64,000 nucleotides of DNA from Montifringilla adamsi (taxonomy: Eukaryota > Chordata > Aves > Passeriformes > Passeridae): assembly GCA_017590115.1 (NCBI GenBank), contig JAGGNK010006482.1:558001-622000 (forward strand), in the 5' to 3' direction. A model generated the notes under the pieces. That model was not told the DNA's origin. It searched no databases and was given only the letters and a program-made list of their open reading frames with translations. The position numbers and the translations under genes were made by a program. Positions within the stretch are counted from its first letter, which is position 1; the number at the start of each line of letters is the position of its first letter. Of the stretch, positions 27,501-42,100 are shown piece by piece.

Positions 27501-30055
27501 GGCATGGTGCATTAATGTGGGGATCCATTCATCTCCCCCAGCATGAAGTGAAATACTCCCAAACACTCACACAGAGGGGTGCTGGCTTCTGAGGCTTTGC
27601 AGCACTTTTACTGCTCTTGCTGCATTAAAGTTTAATTAATTTTTAACTTAGATATTTACATAGAACATAAACTGTTCAGAAGGACAACTGTCAACCAGCC
27701 AAGACCTCTTTGGCAGGAATTTGGGATCATATTTTACTCCTCTGGTGACGGCAGCTCTGGCACAGACCTGCTTCAGTTCTGTAAAATTCTGTCTATATAT
27801 GTTTGATCCCTTTGGGGAGACTGCCAAAGCACCAAGATTAATTAGCAACTTACCTAAAATACACTCTCTATCAGATAGATCTTAAAGGGTTCCTTGTCAC
27901 CAACAGCTTTATAAAAACACATTCTGAAATACTAATGAATCTGTATGACATAAGATGACATTTTGAACTCTGTCTCAGTGCCCATTCTCATTTCCACACT
28001 AAGTAAAATTACTTTCATTAGTTTCATGACAGCTCTGCACTTACATCAGCTCTGCAGAGTTCCAGCCAAATCACAGAAAATAAACTCACTTGATGGACAA
28101 ATACAGCCTCATTATGCTTCCAGCTACTGCAACATCCTCAATCAATATAGCTTTGAATGTAAATAAGAAGGCAGAAATGCATTCAAATGGATGTATGACC
28201 ACAGTGCAAAAGTAATTGCAGAGACTCTTAGCAATTGTGTTGATGTGTACACTCCCAGTGCCCTTCCCAAAGGAAAAGAACAAGGGATGGATATGAAACC
28301 ATTTCTGTAAACCCATGGAAAGTTTCACACTAGAAGAGGTTTTAAGTGTCTGCCAGGAGCAAGATGGAGACAGCACCTTACTCCTGGCAGTAGGAATTTT
28401 CCTTTATTAGTGCTCATTTCCAAACTGGTTCCAATACTGCTGGCCAACAAGCTGGACCTCTCAGGGAAAAGCACAGCTGCTCCAGGCCAGGCCTCCAGAG
28501 AGGCTGTGCTCCAGCCTGTTTCCAGCTGGGAGCAGGCAGGTGCCCCTGCCTGCAGGAGCCTGCTCAGCAGCACAGCTGGGCACTGCAGTGCAAGGAGCCA
28601 CACTTCTCCCTCTTCACCTAATCCTCACGCTCCTCAGGGAGAGTTTTTAGGGTAGAAGCATTAGTTCATGGACTCATCCAGTCCCCATCAATGGGCATGG
28701 GGGAACACTGCAGTGAGAACCTCACCACAATTACCAGTGCAGCACTGAGGGGTTTGTGCTGCAGCAGCCTCAGCCCAGGGACAGCCCAGGACTGCAAAAT
28801 TACAGAATTAGATGTTACTGTAGCTCTGCTCATCAGACCAATACAGCTAAAAATAAACCAGGAAGACATTCCTCACCTAAGGCTCAGGAGGGTTCTGGTA
28901 TGTAGCTGAGTCATGCAATAATCATTAAATTAAACACATCTTGATCCCTGCTTTATGCTCCATCAGCACAAAGTAAAAAAACAGGCTTTTGTGCATATTG
29001 AAAGAGCAACACTACACCCAATGAAACAGGCACAAGGAAGTAATGTGAAGGTCAAGGTCTCCTGGAAAGTAAATGCAGCAGTAAGGATGAATTGTCCTAA
29101 GAAAGGAGGATGTGAGGACTAGCTCACACACATTTTTCTCCAAACAGAATTTGAGAGAATATGTTTAGTGCTTGTGGAACAAGCTTGTGGAACATGCTTC
29201 ATCCATGAAATAGCACAAGCCTCCCCCATGCTGTCAGCACCACACACATTCTGCTGGCTAACTGCACTGCCAGTGAGATCTGTGCCAGACACTTACCACA
29301 ATTCACTAGCACCAGGACAACTCAAAGGGACAATGCAAGCTCCCCTTGTGATGAGCTGTCATTTTCCCATACCAGTTATCCCTGGGTCTCTTTCCCCAGC
29401 TGCCACTTGTACCCAAGCACTCAGAGCACCAGAGTGTGACAGGCACGTGCCTGGTCACTGCCCTCCAGGAATGGCAGTGCACTTCACTCTGGTGCAGCAC
29501 CTTGTCTGTCAGGAAAAGCTCTCAGACCTGCCTGGATGTACCAAAAGATTGTGATGTGGGCACTGGCCCCATTCTCCTGCCACTGAAGACACTTCTGCAA
29601 GGACAAGGTCACAGTGTGACTGATTCTTAGGACCTCAGTCTGCAGAACTGCATTCAACAACTTAGATTAGACTGCACTACAAAGTCATTCTTTACCTCTT
29701 TCTCCCTTTTTTTACTTTAAATTGTAGCACTTCTCCCACTCTAAAGGTCCTCTTGAAAAGCTTCACAGTTGCTGCCTGCAATCAAGTGATTTTGTGTAGT
29801 TTCTAGTCACTTCTTTCAACAACAAAGAACACTGCAGGGACACATGGCAGGGATGAGGCAGGACATATTCTGAGAAGAAAGTACAGCCTTAAGTTACATG
29901 TTGGTTTAACATACATATGGGATGGCAAGGATCAACAAAAGTTTGTGAAAGGCATCCCAACTGCAACTGTAGAAAAAAAACAAAATTAAAAAGCCCACAA
30001 ACAAAACAAAGCAAACAAAAAACAAAACAAAATAAAACAAACAAAAAAAAAAAAA

Positions 30056-30115
<60 letters not shown>

Positions 30116-33100
30116 ACCAGATTTCTCAGTTCAATAAATGAGTGACAACCAAACACCATTTTTTTAAAGCCTGAAGCATTTTAACTTTCACACAGGCATG
30201 TCTGGGACTTAAACTTCCCACTTGAAGAAAGGCAGAGTTGAAAACAGGCCAGCCAATATCACTGAGCATTCAGAGCACCAGCTGCCACAGGCACAATGCA
30301 TTTGAACTAGCAGAGCAGAGTCACAGGGTCCTGCAGCCAGTGTGGGCTCACAGTAGGTGAGAAGTCCAGCTGAGAAGCATAAGCTGCCTGGAACAAGGTG
30401 GATTTGCAGATCCACTGCCACACACCTCTTGTATCTTTCTGATGTAGAGGTTTAAACAGGTAATAAATGAATTCAGGGTGGAAGGACAACCCCCCTTCCC
30501 TGGTTAAAACATCCATTGCCTTTGTTTCCCCACTCACAAATAACACCAATCTCTCCATCTCTTTCCTTTTCCAGGGAAACTGCTGCATTACTGTCTCCTG
30601 CAGGCATCTGTGCCCCAGTAGTAGCATCAGAGGAGCAGAACTTGGCCACAGGTACAAGCTTCAGTCCCAGTAAGATCACTGCAAATTCACCTTTCCAGTT
30701 TAAAACTTGTTACACAGGTTGAGCTTACTGCTAAGAAAACAAACCAACCCAATCACTGTGAGCCACACTTAAAACTGAGAGCCCTGAGAGCTCTCACCCC
30801 TCCTAAAGTGTTGTTTTATCTCACAAATTACTTCAACATGGAGCTGAACAACCTCACTGCTCCTTTAGGCATGTAGGAACAGGGTCAGAGGAAAAGCACT
30901 GACAATGTCAGTCACTATACTATAAAAAGTTTTAAAGCTTCCTTTTCTTTTGCTAAATTCTGCATCAAGATGCAACCTTTGAACATCTCCAAAACACCCA
31001 GGCCAAAGGAAAGTAGCTCCCAGAAAGACATGTAACACCCATCCAGTAGCTACATACACCTCTGATGTAAAGGCAGCACTGCCACTGAGGGTCTGTTGCT
31101 CTCCAGGTTTTAGAGGTGACCAGCTGAGGGACACAGGATGCACAGAAAGGCTGCAGCAGTGCAAGACCCAGTTGCCTGGGTCATCAGCTATAGCCAACAG
31201 TCCACATACAATCTCTCCTTTACAATAGTCTTGTACTGACTTCACAGAAGCTACAATTTCATGTTAATGAGCACTGCCTCTGATGAAATAAATCACAGCT
31301 TTCAGCCAGACACTCCTGCCCCTGAACAGACTGTCCCTCTGCTGTAAGTGAATTGACTGAAGTTAACTTTAACATGGCAAAAGGGGGAGAAAAACTATGT
31401 GTGCAAGGGCAAGGTAAGTTTTCAGCCAAATCACCCTCATGTCCCATTTTGTGATGTAAATGCACAAACACGTGGGCAGCAGGCAGGCAGGAGGTCCCCA
31501 GGACTAATGGCTGGGGCTGGAGAGGCCAGGCTGCTCCTCTCCAGTGGCAGCTGAGCAGCATCTGAATGGTTCCTGCATTTCCCACAGGATCTTCTCTGCT
31601 ACCTCTGCCCAGAAACTGAGTTTGACAGACCTGTAGCAGGCACAGGAACAACAGTGCACACACAGTCCAGGTCTGCTGTTTCTTAACCACACCCCAGGCC
31701 TTGCTGTACACAATGTTCTGCAAACCACCCCAGCCAGGCTGGTCCAGGGGATCACTTAATGACCAAGTTTAACTTTACACTAGAAGCCCCAGCAAGAGCA
31801 GAGCTTCTTGAAGTAAGAACTGGGCATGCAGGCCAGTGGCCACAAGTTCTTACTTAGAGGCCCTAGAAATAGGGACCAGTCTGACTGAGAGGAGCTGTGG
31901 AACAGACCCCCTGCCTCCACACTGCTCTCACAAACCTCCAGGTACACAGGGTGAGGAGGCAGGAACAGCCCCTCACGTCTTCTTCACAAACCACTTTTCA
32001 TTTTGTTCACAACTCCCTTAAAGCTCAACCTGAAGGTGCATCTCCTTCTCCCCCAGGCTGGCTGGGACAGCAGCCCTGCTGGCCCAGAGCCCCAGGGTTC
32101 ATTACCAGGCCACCACAAGACACCTGCCCAGAGCTGAAGCTACCTGCACAGCCAGGAAGTCAGAATCCCAGTGGGATCAGCTGTCCTTAGAGATGCAGCA
32201 GCCATACCCAGAACAATCACCACTAACAAGGGGAGTGTTAGAACAGGAATTAAGGCTTCAGTCCCTGGGACTAAGCTAGTTTAATGATTAGAAGCCAATA
32301 TTCAGGGCTAAAAGTGGAAGACCACCCCACTTGCCTCTCAGTCATCAGGGCTGGCCAAATTCAGAGTATCATGAGAGCTTTGGTGTTTTCAGGACCCTTG
32401 AGTTAGTACAGCCCTTTTGGAAGCTGAGTCCTTCCACCTCATTTCCCCAGAGGCTGCCAGGGAGAAGTTACCCCCCTGCTTTACCCACATCACTTTGCCA
32501 TACATACCCACCTAGTTTGACTTCTACCCCACCCACCAGGATAACACCAAAACACATTTGCATTGAGAATCAGTGGGAAAATTTAACTGAAGACCTGACA
32601 AACTGGACATTTGATGCTGGGAAGCCAGAATTCCTGTAAAGGAAGCACTGCAGAAAAAATGTAAAGCTGCAACTCCAAACTCCACAGGCTTACCAGAGCT
32701 CGCTCTCCATGTGCCTTTGTTTGAACAGCAGTATATCCATTTCTGTACCCAGCTCCCACACACTCCACATGTTCTCCCCTACTTCTCCCACCCACAGGCA
32801 AACAGGCTCTGCAAACAAAGCTCAAGCAGCTTGGTGGAAGCCCTGGAAGAAGGAGAATGCTATTCCCTGTGGAGAAGCAAAGATAATGGAAGCTCCACAT
32901 AATGGAGCTGTCTGCTTGGGATGCTGCTCTGGTCTCTTGAGGATGGGATCAAGTATGTGCCTTACAATTAATTTGTTGCTTGTGTAACACATCCTTATTA
33001 CCATCCACTGAAATTATTAGTAGCTCCATTCACTTTTTTTTTTTTTTTTTTTTTTTTGGTCTTCTTTAAATCAAAGCTATTCCTGTTGGGTAAAACAGTC

Positions 33101-36100
33101 TGAACTGCAATTTACACTGACAATGTAAAGCAGCTCTGCTGTAAACACATACCTACCCCTCCACATTCCCTCCAATGATCAGAAACAATAAAACAGCTAT
33201 TTATGACACAGGGAGATCAATCTAGGATGCACTTCTGCAGGGGACAGACACAGGGTACAGCTGGGGGGTGGGAAAGCTGGAGACAGTGCTACTGGCCTAG
33301 AGGGGTTTTGGTTATTAACTGTGTAGAGGGCCCCCCCAGTGCACTGAAAATCCAGACAGGCCTCATTCCCTGCTCCAGCAACACTGAGCTGTGCACTCAC
33401 CCTGCAATGTTTTATTGATAAGGCTCCACTAATTTTGTTAGTCAGGCACAGGCAACCAACCATCAAAAATCAGATCTGTGGTACAGGTGGTTTTAAACTA
33501 CACACAGCTGCACACAGACTTTAAAATGCAGGACAGCTAGCAAGGCACAGAACAGACTCAAGAACTTGACCTCGAGGTAGCATGAGGAGGCAGGGACCAC
33601 AGCATACTCCATTAGTACTGAGGAACATGTCACCAAGAAGGAGGTAATCAAGGAATAAGCAACTGGAGTCAACCCCTACCACAATCAGGCCTCAACCCTG
33701 AGAGCTGCAGGCAGTTTTTAAAGGAGATGCTACCAAAGAACTCCCATGACTGTGGATATATTGTGTGGCACTTCCACAGCTTCACACACCTGAAGCAGCA
33801 AGGCAGTATTTGCAAAAGGTCTGCCCCCTGAAAGCCACTTCCAAAACTGGGGAGCCATAAATGAATATTATAAACATATTAAAAATCATCTGAGCTGCCA
33901 TGTTTAAGTTACTTCTCTGATTGACTGTTACAGGGTTTTGTTTGTTTACTTTCATTCTTACCTGCTGATGTTGCCTGGTTGCTGCTGTGATAAACTCAAC
34001 CAGAGTATCTACTAATGGCTTACACATGATCTGTAACAAAGAAAGACACAGTCTCTCATTAGTGGTTTGCTGACAGGTTTGTTTTTCAAGCAAAACAGTC
34101 TATATTGTACACAGCCTCCTGAGTAAGAAGAAAATTATACAAGAAAGAGAAGTGCCCAGAAATCAGCAACAGTTTATTTGAAAATTAACAGCTTTTTTCA
34201 CACCAGCTCTGAGTGAAATCTTGATCACAACAAAAAGCAGCAGCAAAGCTCTTCACCTCTTTTCACCTGGAAAAATCAGGCAAGCATTTTTCACCCCCTG
34301 TACTCTGCCAAGTTAAAGTCTGCATCTGGCTGACACTTTGTGTAGTGTCAATTCACATTGTGCACAGCCCCAGTCCCAGGCAAAGAAGAACATGCTGAGC
34401 TGTAGCCAGGTGTGGGTTGGTCTCTCCTCCCAGGGAACAAATGACAGGACAAAAGGATAGGACCTGAAGTTGCACATGGGGAGGTTTACATTAGGCATAA
34501 GGACAAATCTCTTCACTGAAAGGGTTGTCAGGCACTAGCACAGGCTTCTCAGGGAAATGGTTGAGTCACCATCCCTGGAGGTATTTAGAAAGACATGTGG
34601 ATGTGGTGATTTTAAAAGATAACTCTACAAGGAACAGTTATATGGAGTCCAAAGGCTTTAGAAACCTGCAGATAGGATCTTAAGTTTGCTGTTCATGTGG
34701 GCAACACAGAGCCCTGCTCTCCCTCCATTTCTCAAACTTAGGTACAAGGCATCATGGGCTGGTGCCCTAAGAAACCTGGCAAGCAGAGGAACTCTCCTGA
34801 ATGGAGTCCTCAGCCTGAAAGCATCCTGCCCTGGTTACACAAGCCTACATCTCCTCCCACCCTCACATCAGACATCAGTTCTAAAAGGTTTGGAGAAAGG
34901 GTTTCTGGCAGCTGTCTCCAGCTTGCTCTGACCTAAAAACCCCTGAAGAATTGTATGACATTCAGGCCCATGGCTGTGTCTTAAGAACTGGCTGTCCTCA
35001 TAGAAGAGACCAGCCCCAGGCTTGGGTCAAGCTTGCAGGAAATACCTCAAACATTTCAGACACTTGCCCTGTCTGAATATCAGCCTTGAAGATTAGATTC
35101 CAATTAGACTTTACACTCCTCAGCCTTCTTGGAAGAAAACTGATAAACTGAGCAATGCAGTGGGAGCAGAGCTGGACAGGAGCTACATTGGTTGCTCAAA
35201 CAAGGTGACCTGTTTTGCCTTTGTGCAAACCTTGCTCATCCATGTTGTCTTGAATACTGGTAAAAAATTCAAGCTTCTTAGGCTATGTTTTAAAGAGCAG
35301 CCTGCTGTTCACCTGCTTTCTGCATGCAGTAACCCCAGTCCAAACCGTAAATAAGATCCTGGCCTCCTGCAGTGTTGCTATAAAAACTGAGTCTGAGTTT
35401 AAGAGTTGGAGCAGGTGAAACCCCAAGGAAATCTGACAGCAATTTCAAAAGTCTGCAATAAAGCAGAGAAGTTTCTCTCCCTACTTTGCCCAGAATTATA
35501 ACCATACTTTGGAGCCAGCAGAAGACAACACAGCCAGCAGCACTTACTGGGAAGCGTTTGAAGAGATCGTGGAACATGGAGAATGTAAGGGGACTGTTCC
35601 GTTTGCTGAGGAACTGGGTCAGTGCCTGCTGATAGATAGCAGCCACCTTCTTCACATTCAAACAGCCTGGGTTCAAAAGCTGCAGGGAAGAAAATAGAAC
35701 AAAAGCATTCCCAGTGAAACACAAGAATGAATCACTAACTACGAATAAATTAATTTCCATCAGTTCTAAGAAGTTTTCCCAATAATTAGTTATGCTTGAG
35801 ATATGACACAGAACCACGAATAAACAGCCAAGTGCACCCCAAATATGCTCTCCCAGGCACTGACAGCCATATGACCTTGTCACTGAAGGGCAGCACAGCT
35901 TCCTAGTAGGACTACACACACTCCATGTAGTGTGGGGGCTGTGCTCTAGGTTTGTGGCTGGCATGTCTAGTAACACCAGGCTCACAGGGCACTGCAGGCC
36001 CATCCTGCAGTAGATGGGCTGTGCACACGGTGTTTGTTCTCAGCTGAAGAGCTACTTGTATCTGTAGATTTTAGTGTATGTACATATCTGTAGCTACACA

Positions 36101-39100
36101 CACTTAGCACCTATGTCCAGGACTCCTAGGTACTCAGCAGACAAGTCCTAGCACTGATCAGGGATCCAGCAATCCCAAAACTGTGTCCATGCTCCAATAT
36201 CCCCCTCTGGTGGGGAACAAGAATCCCAGACACACAGCAACCTGCTCAGGCTACATGGATCTAAACAGGAGTCATGGAAGAGCCAAGTGTGGAGCACTGC
36301 ATCCCAACGTTCCTGACTGCTCTCATACTGCCAGGGAAGTACTGCTCTTTGGCAAGAGTGAAAAATTAGGGCCCAGGAGGAAAAAACTGTAATCTTCACA
36401 GTAGTGAACCTCTGCCCAAGAAATTTTTCCATGGCCCCATGGAAATCTAAATCCAAATTAACATAGTGTCCTGTTCTCAGGTCAAACTCCCACTGCTACT
36501 GCAGCTGAACACAGGCTAAAGTGGAACAAGGAAGATGGGTCTTGAAATATGACCTCAGTTTTTCTAGTTGAGTGTCTCTACTTAGCACTTACTTGATACA
36601 CGTCTGCAGGGGAAATAATTGATTTCTCCTTCCATGCATATATTTACTGAAAAAAAATTCTTCTATAGTTTTTCCATAAATTTGATTACTGCATCCTAGT
36701 GTCTCTAGTTCCACTTTCCTGCTTATTAAAAAGCTCCAAATTGCGCACACAAAGCACAGCTCACTGGAAACACACAACACTTCTGTCTCTGGTTCTCCAC
36801 TGCAAAACCTCCCTGGCCTCAACACAATGTCAGTCAGCATCAGCAGCATGACATGAACTGAGCTGTCACTTCCCTCAAACTGGCAGCTCATGTCAGCTGC
36901 TGGCTCTGTCCCTACCTGGCCAGGACCAGAGCTCTGCTCCCACTGGAATAAGAAGCTTCCCTGTGAAACTGCACAAGGATGCTGTGAAGCATGCCTCACT
37001 CTAGCCTCAAAGTCAAGTATGTTGTTTACATTCCCCCCAGATCTCCCATTTTGCTTTTCCTTCATAAAAGGCCCAGCACTGCACAGGAGCTACTTGGATT
37101 AACACCCTCCACCTCTCCCTAAGCCCTAGAAACACTGGCTGTCTTTTCAGCCTCCAGCAATACTTCAGTGTGTGTTAATTTCCATGAGGGAGCTCTGTTT
37201 ATTTTTCTACCCCACAAGCTGTCAGCAAGATGAAGGCACTAATTCCTGTGATCAGTTTGAGGGGTTCAGAGGCAAGGCCAGGGTCAGCTGCTGAGACTGA
37301 GACACTACTTCCTATGTTTCTAGTGGAGATGACTGGAGTGGGCTGCCCAATATAAAAGGTCACCTACTCTGAGACCTGTGAAATGCAGCAGAGACAGTAG
37401 GTGAAAGGGGATCAGACTAAGGGTCTTCTAGTAATGGACACCTGTAGCACAATCAGATGAAGTCTCCCTCCAAACAACTACCACTGAAATCAGGCCTGCT
37501 TAAAACACTCTTCACCCTTCACCTTAGCCCAAACCTCAGGGGAATAGGAGTTTACTCTCATCCACCACTGTTCTGTGTCTTCCTGATCCTCAGCACCCTC
37601 TGGAAAAAACTCAAGAGTGACTGCCAGGAATTTAATGGAAAAACCAGCAAATGAGGGAGAACAGCACAAATACCCATGAGGCTTCTCTGGACATCAACCT
37701 GGATCCACTGAATCAGCAGCCCCTGTGGCTATGGGCAAGCAGGCAGGAAAGGGTGAAAGCCAGGAGGGTGAGGGCCAGAAAGGCACAGGGAACTTTTCAG
37801 TCTCATGGAGATCAGGTAGACAGGTGCCTGCAAGCAGCAGGCCCAGTGACAATGAACAAGGAAGGGTCACTCAGCAGAACCAGGTAATGCAGCTTTACTG
37901 GCAAAACACATCCTCAGGAGCAGCCTTGTGTCTTACCTGACACACTTGCTTTTCTCTGCTGTCACTCTGTTTCTCAGGCTCAGGGGGAGGAGCAGTTGAT
38001 GATGTGTTTCCTTTCAACACTTTGAGCAGGTACAATGAGGCACTATAAAAGAAAAGGGGAGAACACAGCAGTTACCACAGTGCCACAGTGAAGCTACCTA
38101 AGGGCAGAGGCCAAGTGGCAGACAGCTTACTTTGTAGCAAAGATGGTTACAGAATTTAAGAGCATCCCTTCTCTCAGTCTAACCAACTCTGACCTGACCT
38201 AAAGACAAAGAAATCTTAGGAAGCTGAATCATTTCATTATGTGTCACCACAGTCAGATATCCCCACTGTCAGCCTGGTTTCCTCAAGCTCATGCTTTTGA
38301 CTGGCACTGCTGGAGGAGTTCTGCACCTTGCCCAGGGTGAATCATTTCATTATGTGTCATCACAGTCAGATATCCCCACTGTCAAAAGCTCATGCTTTTG
38401 ACTGGCACTGCTGGAGGAGTTCTGCACCTTGCCCAGGATTTCTGAGCCTGCACAGCTCAGCCAGGACTGCAGCACAGCCTCTCAGCCTCAGCTGCCATGT
38501 GCTGGAGAACTCTCCACTGGGAGAGCATGCAGACCTCTGTGCTTGTGGAAAATGCAGTATTTACTGGGCACTGCTCCACTGAGGACTGCCACTGCTGGGA
38601 AGCTGTCAGGGAACCTTGCAGCATACACAGCCAGCCCCATGTTGCCAGAAGTACCACAGTTCCTGCACAGCCATGGGAGAGATGTGCTGCAGAGCCAACA
38701 ATGTCCAATAGCACTGGGTTGACCAGGCAACATGGCACCCACTGCACACACAGATGAGCTGAAATATCCCAGATTGTGTATGAAAGTCCTCCTGAAAGTG
38801 ACTGCATGTCACTAGACAGCCTGCTGGTAAATGGCACTCCTATTTACACCACAAAACAGCCAGATCACTCATCTTTCTAACAAATACATATCTGGGTATC
38901 CTAACTTTGCTGTATTCTACAGCAAAGGAGAAAATACTGGTAGGTACCAGTCAGGACTAGATGGTTATTGCCTTCATTATGCTATAATGGAGACAGTAAA
39001 CACTGCACTTAAAGAACAATCATCACAGGTTGAGTAGGAATTACACTCATCCCCCACAGAAGCACACACACTGCATTACTCCCAGAGGAAGCCTCAAAGC

Positions 39101-42100
39101 ACTTCCCACCAGCAGCAGCAACACTATCCCAGACCATTTCTGTATCACAGAAGCTATAAAAGACAATCACCAAAAAACAGACATATTTGAAAATGCTTCA
39201 GACTGCCAGGACTGACTAGTCCTTATGTAAGACACAGATGCTGGCACCAAACCTTCTGCAAGGCTCTTGCTTCCCAGACCCCTTAACACACAACATCACA
39301 CCTGCTCAGATCTCACAGCATCAGCAGAGAAGCTCCTTGTGAACACTCACCTGAAGTAATAGAGAGCCACTGCAGAGTCGCTGTGCTTGCAGGCTTTCTT
39401 GACCAGTCTCTGCACTAAAGCATGCACATCTTCCTGCAGGGAGACCACTCTCTTGCAGTACTGCTTGTTGCGGCACAGAGAGTTCCTGCACAGCATTGAA
39501 ACAAATGCAAAGCCGTTACCTACAGACAGAGCCCTGGGGAGCATGGCCAGGAACACTGAGCCCTTTATCAGGGTGAGTGAGAGCAAAACCAGAACACAGT
39601 GAGTGGTGACAAACAATGCTAGCTGTGGACAGCACATGGCTGTGGCAAGAAGGGTGAGGACTCTGAACACTTTTCACCTTCAAGCACAAATTCAGGCATC
39701 AGAGCTGACTCTCCTTCAGAGCTCCCACAAAGGGCACTACCTACCTCAAACCTTGTTACTTCACAACTGCTTCTCAACTGGGAAGAGGGAGCAGCACTGA
39801 AAATGCTTTAGGATGTCAAGAAGTGGTGCACAAAGGATACATGTGACACAGCATGCATTTTATCTGTCTAGCTGGTATCATCCCTCACTTCTGGCCCTGA
39901 ACAGAGAATTTGCACTCTGCCTGCCTCAGAAATAACTTGTTGAGAGTTTATTCCAGCCACAGCAGCAACTCTGTAAGCCTTGGGAGTTGTTGCATGGTCT
40001 GACTCAGAGGTCAGAGGCCCATGGAGGTATTCAGTGACATGGCTCCATACCTGCAGTACCTGTGTTTGTTCTTGAGGCTTCCACCTGCAAACAGGTTTGA
40101 CACTCCAAGTCCTTTAGCACAGAAAATCCAGATCCTAATTCCTTTCCTGCAGGTTATGACTAAGCACTGTGTATGTGTGTGGTGCTGTTAATCTAACCTA
40201 CACAATCTCTAAGCATAGCAATTGCCTTCAGCCTTAGAAAGACCAGCTCCAGTGTTCAACCAACACCACAGCTGTTTATCAAAAGCCACTGTCTATTACC
40301 TGGAGGTCTAAGGACACTTACTTGAAGATACTAGCTGTTTTCTGGAGGAAATCCACCTCCTGCTTGTCAGAGTCTGAGCTCATGGACTGTTCAATCAATT
40401 GAAGCAGGGGCTCAATGATATCAAACACCAAGGGGTTCTCTGCTTGCTTAACCAGGAACACATCAATCAGATCCAACACCTACAAACACAGTTATCCATG
40501 TGAGGAGTACAGCAGACAGGGAAGCAAGATGGATTTACACAGAGAACCTACCAGTAGGCTACGGAGCAGCTGGAGGGGGCTGAAGAAAATTATTTACAGC
40601 TGAGGTCTGTACACATTCTGGTATCATTTGTAATGTTAAGGCACAGGAAACTGAAAATTAAAATTTGAAACTGAAGATTGAGAGTTGTCTGTTAGTTCCA
40701 ACTCTATTTCGTGCAGTGACACCATTTAGAAAGAACAGTTACAAGAATCAGTATCACCTGGCCAGACCTGCAGTCACTCTAACCTGGCACAGGTCCCTGT
40801 TAGCACCACTGACTGACAGCTCTCACCCCTGCAAGCCCCCTTGAATTACAGACAGTGCACCAGCATAAAATCAGCCTTTTTATAGAACAGCATCAGAAGG
40901 GAAATGCAGCAGAGCCACTGGCTCACTTCACTATTCAGCCTTGGCTAACTGACTCCTGACTCCCATTTCTGTCTGGGAGCAGCTGGAGCTGTCTCTGGAC
41001 GCTGGAATGTCCCAGAAGGTCAATGCTGACACCAGGCGGCCTGACCTCAGCATTACAGTCACAACCAACCAGGGGGTTTAGCAAAACTCCCAATTTTACT
41101 GGCAAAAAAAAGCTCATGTTACAAAATGACCCGAGGCACTTTATGCATTAAGGAACACCAAGCTTGTCCAGTTTAAAAACAAACTGACAGGCATGTTTGG
41201 GTAGCTGCAGGAAAAGATCTTATCAGTTTAAGCATTTCAGATCAGCAAGTGAAAACCATGGTGCACTTTTTGACAGCACAATCCTGGTTTTCAAACAGGC
41301 CTGTGAATCCCCAACCACTGACCCCAACAGTGCTGTGCCAGGTGCTGTACAAAGCCAGAACAATCCAGTCCCAGCTTCCAGGAGCTCATGACACGTGAAT
41401 GTCCAAGCTGTTTAGTGTTAGGCAGCTCACAGAATGCATAGGCTTCAAGTGACATGCTACTAAGCCAGAGGTCTTCACACAAACACTTCTCTCCTACCTT
41501 AGCCTTGAAATCCCTCCGCAGGATCTTCTCTTTCCGTATTCTGTCTTTCTCATCTTTCTTCGCCTGGATCCGTTTCTGCTGCTCAGCAAAAAGGGCTGAG
41601 ATGTTCTTGTCAAGAGCCATCATAGCATCATCATCCAGCTCTTCATCACTCTTATCTCCTTCCTTTTGTTTTCAGGAGAGAAAACCCAACACATCAACTC
41701 ATATACTTCAGAAAGACAGTGGGGAGGGAACCAGAGCCAAGACCAGACTCAAGCAGGAGTATAGCTAACCCAGAACAATACTGCAGGGAGGGAACACAGA
41801 TGCTCAGACCCATGAGAAATCTCACTTATATTTCCCATCAGGTAATCTGGCTGCACAGCACTAACATGTAGAGAGGATCAGGAGAGGAAAGAGGCTGAGG
41901 TTTTGACCTGACTCCCTCTGTGCTGTTCCTCCTTCAGTAAAGAGGAATATGTTTCTATGCCTGCAACCTTTACTGGGATCATTAAACCAAACTCTGTCAC
42001 TGCTATATTAAGTCTCCAGAGTGGCCTTGAGGGAACACTCCTCCACACAGGCCAGCCAACACAAGTAACACTATCTCAGTGCTTTAGTTCTCATCAATCT

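Larger units (their letters stand above)
12929..33961 (-). other. MYBBP1A: MYBBP1A intron 23, about 21 kb
   Basis: The largest intron, between exons 23 and 24. The two exons join without a protein gap against mammalian MYBBP1A, so no coding exon is missing inside it. It holds two CR1 fragments (13066-13226, 19700-20160), an A-rich tract (29970-30113), a T24 run (33034-33057), a 20-bp direct repeat (25718-25759), an inverted repeat (31811-31855) and a probable ancient repeat remnant (26800-26872). I see no nested gene or tRNA. Confidence 0.75.

Noticed and set aside
29917..30141. A lysine-rich frame
   Set aside because: It is a direct translation of the A-rich tract and A57 homopolymer.
31259..31723. 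A 154-codon minus-strand frame with a hydrophobic signal-like segment
   Set aside because: No conserved family, no splice partners, and it lies in the middle of a MYBBP1A intron. The hydrophobic stretch alone is weak evidence.
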